Positions 62,097 to 64,000 of a stretch of 64,000 nucleotides of DNA are shown here, one piece after another (the first letter of the stretch is position 1; every line of letters begins with the position of its first letter). The stretch spans positions 434,001 through 498,000 of the forward strand of contig NZ_LYXZ01000001.1 in assembly GCF_001676615.1 (NCBI RefSeq), read 5' to 3'. This DNA is from Labrys sp. WJW (GTDB lineage: Bacteria; Pseudomonadota; Alphaproteobacteria; Rhizobiales; Labraceae). The notes beneath the pieces are model-generated. The model was not told the origin of the DNA. It did no database searches and saw only the letters and a program-made list of their open reading frames with translations. Made by a program: the position numbers and the translations under genes.

Positions 62097-63101
62097 GTGA
62101 AAAGACTATATTCCTGCCTAGCAGCAGCAGCCTTTGCCCTATCGACTGCCGTCTTCAGTGGCCAGAGCACAGCTCAGGAGCATAAGAGGACGTATTACTA
62201 CGCCTCTCAGTTGCAGGGGCACCCCTATCTTCTCGATTCTCTACTTGGCATGGACTATGCCGCCAAGAAATTCGGTGTGAACATCGTCACGCTCGGCCCC
62301 CAGAGTTGGGATCCCGTGGCCCATGCGGAAGCTGTGGAGCAGGCCATCGCCAAGAAGCCGGATGGCATCGTGACCACGCTGTGGGAGCCGGGCGCCGTGC
62401 CGGCGATCAAGCGCGCCATGAGCCAGGGCATTCCGGTGGTGGTGATCGAGGCGGTAACACCCGACAGCGGTGCGCTGACCTTCGTCGGCCTCGACAATTA
62501 CGAGGCAGGCGTGGACACGGCCAAGGAGTTGATCAAGCGGGCCGGCAAAACCGGCAAGCTGGTGGTCTCCGGCAATTGGGGCGCCTCCAACACGGACGCC
62601 AAGTTCAAGGGCCTGATGGACTACCTCAAGGCCAATTCGCAGTGGGAGCTGCTCGGCCGCGTCGACGACAAGGCGACTACCGAGACCGCAATCGACGCCG
62701 CCAAGACCATGTTCAACACCTATAAGGACATGACCGGCGTCATCGGGCTCGATTCCTCGTCCGGGACCGGCATCTGCCTGGCGGCCGAGGAGCTCGACAA
62801 GGACATCAAGCCTCTCACCGTCATCGTGCACGATCGCGAGGCGCCGGTCCTGGAATGCGTCCAGAGCGGCGACATCGATGCCACCATCGTCAACAAGACG
62901 GCACTGCAGGCCTATATGGCGATCCAGTTGCTGGAAGCCTACAACGACGAGAAGGTCGGCCTCGCCACCGTGCCGATCTCCAGCGACAACAAGGCAGCCG
63001 GCGTCATCCCCTTCCCGCAATATATCTACATGGGAACTCAGGTGATCGATAAGGACAACATCCAGTACTTCCTGGCCGCCAACATGCCGAAGTTCAAGTA
63101 A
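62097..63101 (+). CDS. Sugar ABC transporter, periplasmic substrate-binding protein
   Basis: 334 residues from GTG 62097 behind GAGGGAGAA. Signal peptide about 1-26 (cleavage after STA). Type 1 periplasmic fold of the ribose/allose class (PDGIVTTLWEPGAVPAIKRAMSQGIPVVVIEA landmarks, VGLDNYEAGVDTAKEL, MTGVIGLDSSSGTG). Its ligand is a sugar or polyol. Followed after 104 bp by the ATPase gene. Confidence 0.9.
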   Translation: MKRLYSCLAAAAFALSTAVFSGQSTAQEHKRTYYYASQLQGHPYLLDSLLGMDYAAKKFGVNIVTLGPQSWDPVAHAEAVEQAIAKKPDGIVTTLWEPGAVPAIKRAMSQGIPVVVIEAVTPDSGALTFVGLDNYEAGVDTAKELIKRAGKTGKLVVSGNWGASNTDAKFKGLMDYLKANSQWELLGRVDDKATTETAIDAAKTMFNTYKDMTGVIGLDSSSGTGICLAAEELDKDIKPLTVIVHDREAPVLECVQSGDIDATIVNKTALQAYMAIQLLEAYNDEKVGLATVPISSDNKAAGVIPFPQYIYMGTQVIDKDNIQYFLAANMPKFK

Positions 63102-63205
63102 GCCCGCCCTTCGCCAATCTCGTTCCTTCGCCTGCAGAACGTGCTTCTGCGGGCGAAGGTCCGTCGCGAAGACCGCTTCGGATCATCAAGACAGGAATGC
63201 CAGCC

Positions 63206-64000
63206 ATGGCCGACATCGTCCTCTCGCTGAAGGATGTCACCAAGTCGTTCGGCGCGGTGAAGGCCCTCGGCGGCATCAGCTTCTCCGTGCGGCGCGGCGA
63301 GATCCACACGCTCCTCGGCGAGAACGGGGCCGGCAAGAGCACCACGCTCAAGATCATCAAGGGCGACGTCACCCCGACGACCGGCACTGTGGTCATCGAT
63401 GGCGAGACCGTCACCGAGTTCCTGCCCTCGAATGCCGCTCGGCACGGCATTGCCATGGTGCACCAGGAACTCGCCGTCTTCGAAAACATGACCGTAGCCG
63501 AGAATGTTTTCGTCGACAGCCCGCCGCTGCGAGGCGGGCTCGTGGACGTCACGGCGATGAACCGGCGCACGGCGGAACTCCTGGCGATGTTCGAGCTCGA
63601 CATCGATCCGCGCACCCGCGTGCTGGAGCTCACTCCGAGCCAGCGCCAGATCATCGAGATCCTGCGGGCCGTCAATGTCGAGCGCAAGATCGTCATCCTC
63701 GACGAGCCGACCTCCGGCCTCAACGCCCACGATTCCGATATCCTCCTGAACCTGCTCGCCAGGCTCCGGACCCAGGGACAGACGATCCTGTTCGTCTCCC
63801 ATCGGCTCGGTGACGTCATGCGCATCTCCGACCGCATCACCGTCCTGCGCGATGGCGCCGTGGTGGAGACCCTCGACAATCAGGGTCTGCAGGAAAGCGA
63901 CCTCGTCAGCCGCATGGTGGGCCGCAAGCTGGCGCAAGTGCATCACCGCGACCGCCCTGCCAGGGCAAGCGAGGAACCGGTCGTCTTCAAGGTCGAGGGG
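63206..64000 (+). CDS. Sugar ABC transporter, ATP-binding protein (RbsA/MglA type), 3' end cut by window
   Basis: 265 codons present from ATG 63206 (MADIVLSLKDVTKSFGAVKAL) and open to the window edge, about half of the usual 500. The first ATPase domain is complete: Walker A GENGAGKST, Q-loop HQELAVFENMTVAENVF, signature LTPSQRQIIEILRA (the degenerate form usual in this class), Walker B KIVILDEPTSGLN and the switch histidine in VSHRLGDVM. The second domain and the permease gene lie to the right. Confidence 0.93.
   Translation, partial: MADIVLSLKDVTKSFGAVKALGGISFSVRRGEIHTLLGENGAGKSTTLKIIKGDVTPTTGTVVIDGETVTEFLPSNAARHGIAMVHQELAVFENMTVAENVFVDSPPLRGGLVDVTAMNRRTAELLAMFELDIDPRTRVLELTPSQRQIIEILRAVNVERKIVILDEPTSGLNAHDSDILLNLLARLRTQGQTILFVSHRLGDVMRISDRITVLRDGAVVETLDNQGLQESDLVSRMVGRKLAQVHHRDRPARASEEPVVFKVEG

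Overview
The window is a GC-rich chromosomal segment of an alphaproteobacterium, most likely a member of the Hyphomicrobiales (Rhizobiales). The main reasons are the porin of the rhizobial/Brucella Omp2 type at 29.4-30.7 kb, the intergenic element with the CCGAAAA...TTTTCGG core at 16.26 kb that is common in that order, the long CCCTCACCC-type palindromic repeat at 42.2 kb, and the general gene style (LysR-guarded catabolic islands, many ABC importers). No rRNA, tRNA, CRISPR array, phage or intact transposon was recognised. Almost everything is metabolic and accessory.

Layout. 0-4.9 kb: benzoate/catechol ortho-cleavage genes reading leftwards (catB-catC-catA-benA, benA cut by the window edge) with a divergent BenM/CatM-type LysR regulator and a textbook ATAC-N7-GTAT operator. 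5.1-7.0 kb: a phytanoyl-CoA-dioxygenase-like gene with a divergent LysR. 7.1-13.8 kb: a HutC/GntR regulator between an aminotransferase plus FAD-linked 2-hydroxyacid dehydrogenase on one side and a polar amino-acid ABC importer on the other. 14.8-16.2 kb: ureidoglycine aminohydrolase and ureidoglycolate lyase (end of allantoin catabolism, releasing glyoxylate). 16.4-24.6 kb: pyruvate dehydrogenase genes aceE-aceF-lpdA of the homodimeric-E1 type followed by maeB. 24.8-26.0 kb: a graveyard with remnants of a tartronate-semialdehyde reductase, an IclR regulator and a LysR regulator. 26.1-29.0 kb: LysR, YcaC-like hydrolase and a quinone-reductase-like gene. 29.4-30.7 kb: porin.

31.4-47.4 kb is a coherent hydroxyquinol (1,2,4-benzenetriol) island: LysR, hydroxyquinol dioxygenase, maleylacetate reductase, a five-gene branched-chain-type ABC importer, an FAD phenol-type hydroxylase and a second hydroxyquinol dioxygenase; then an opposing SDR / SnoaL-like / KstD-like flavoprotein operon with AraC and IclR regulators. 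The last operon has the enzyme types expected for oxidising and desaturating an alicyclic ring, so the island may take a non-aromatic ring to an aromatic one before cleavage (inference). A pair of direct repeats spaced exactly 19 bp occurs both upstream of the IclR gene and between the flavoprotein operon and araC.

47.6-57.4 kb is the least understood island: LysR diverging from a run of nine co-directional genes (alpha/beta hydrolase, YcaC-like hydrolase, XapX protein, Tat-exported amidohydrolase with a Cys/His-rich tail, DoxX, AlgE-type outer-membrane protein, two DUF1275 proteins, LtrA). It looks like an uncharacterised envelope-plus-hydrolase uptake and degradation system. 57.7-64 kb: an RpiR-controlled sugar or polyol system, with a kinase and an unusual double-Rossmann zinc dehydrogenase on one strand and a ribose-type ABC importer on the other, cut by the right edge.

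Functional names rest on recognised sequence motifs and family resemblance read by eye; no database search was possible.
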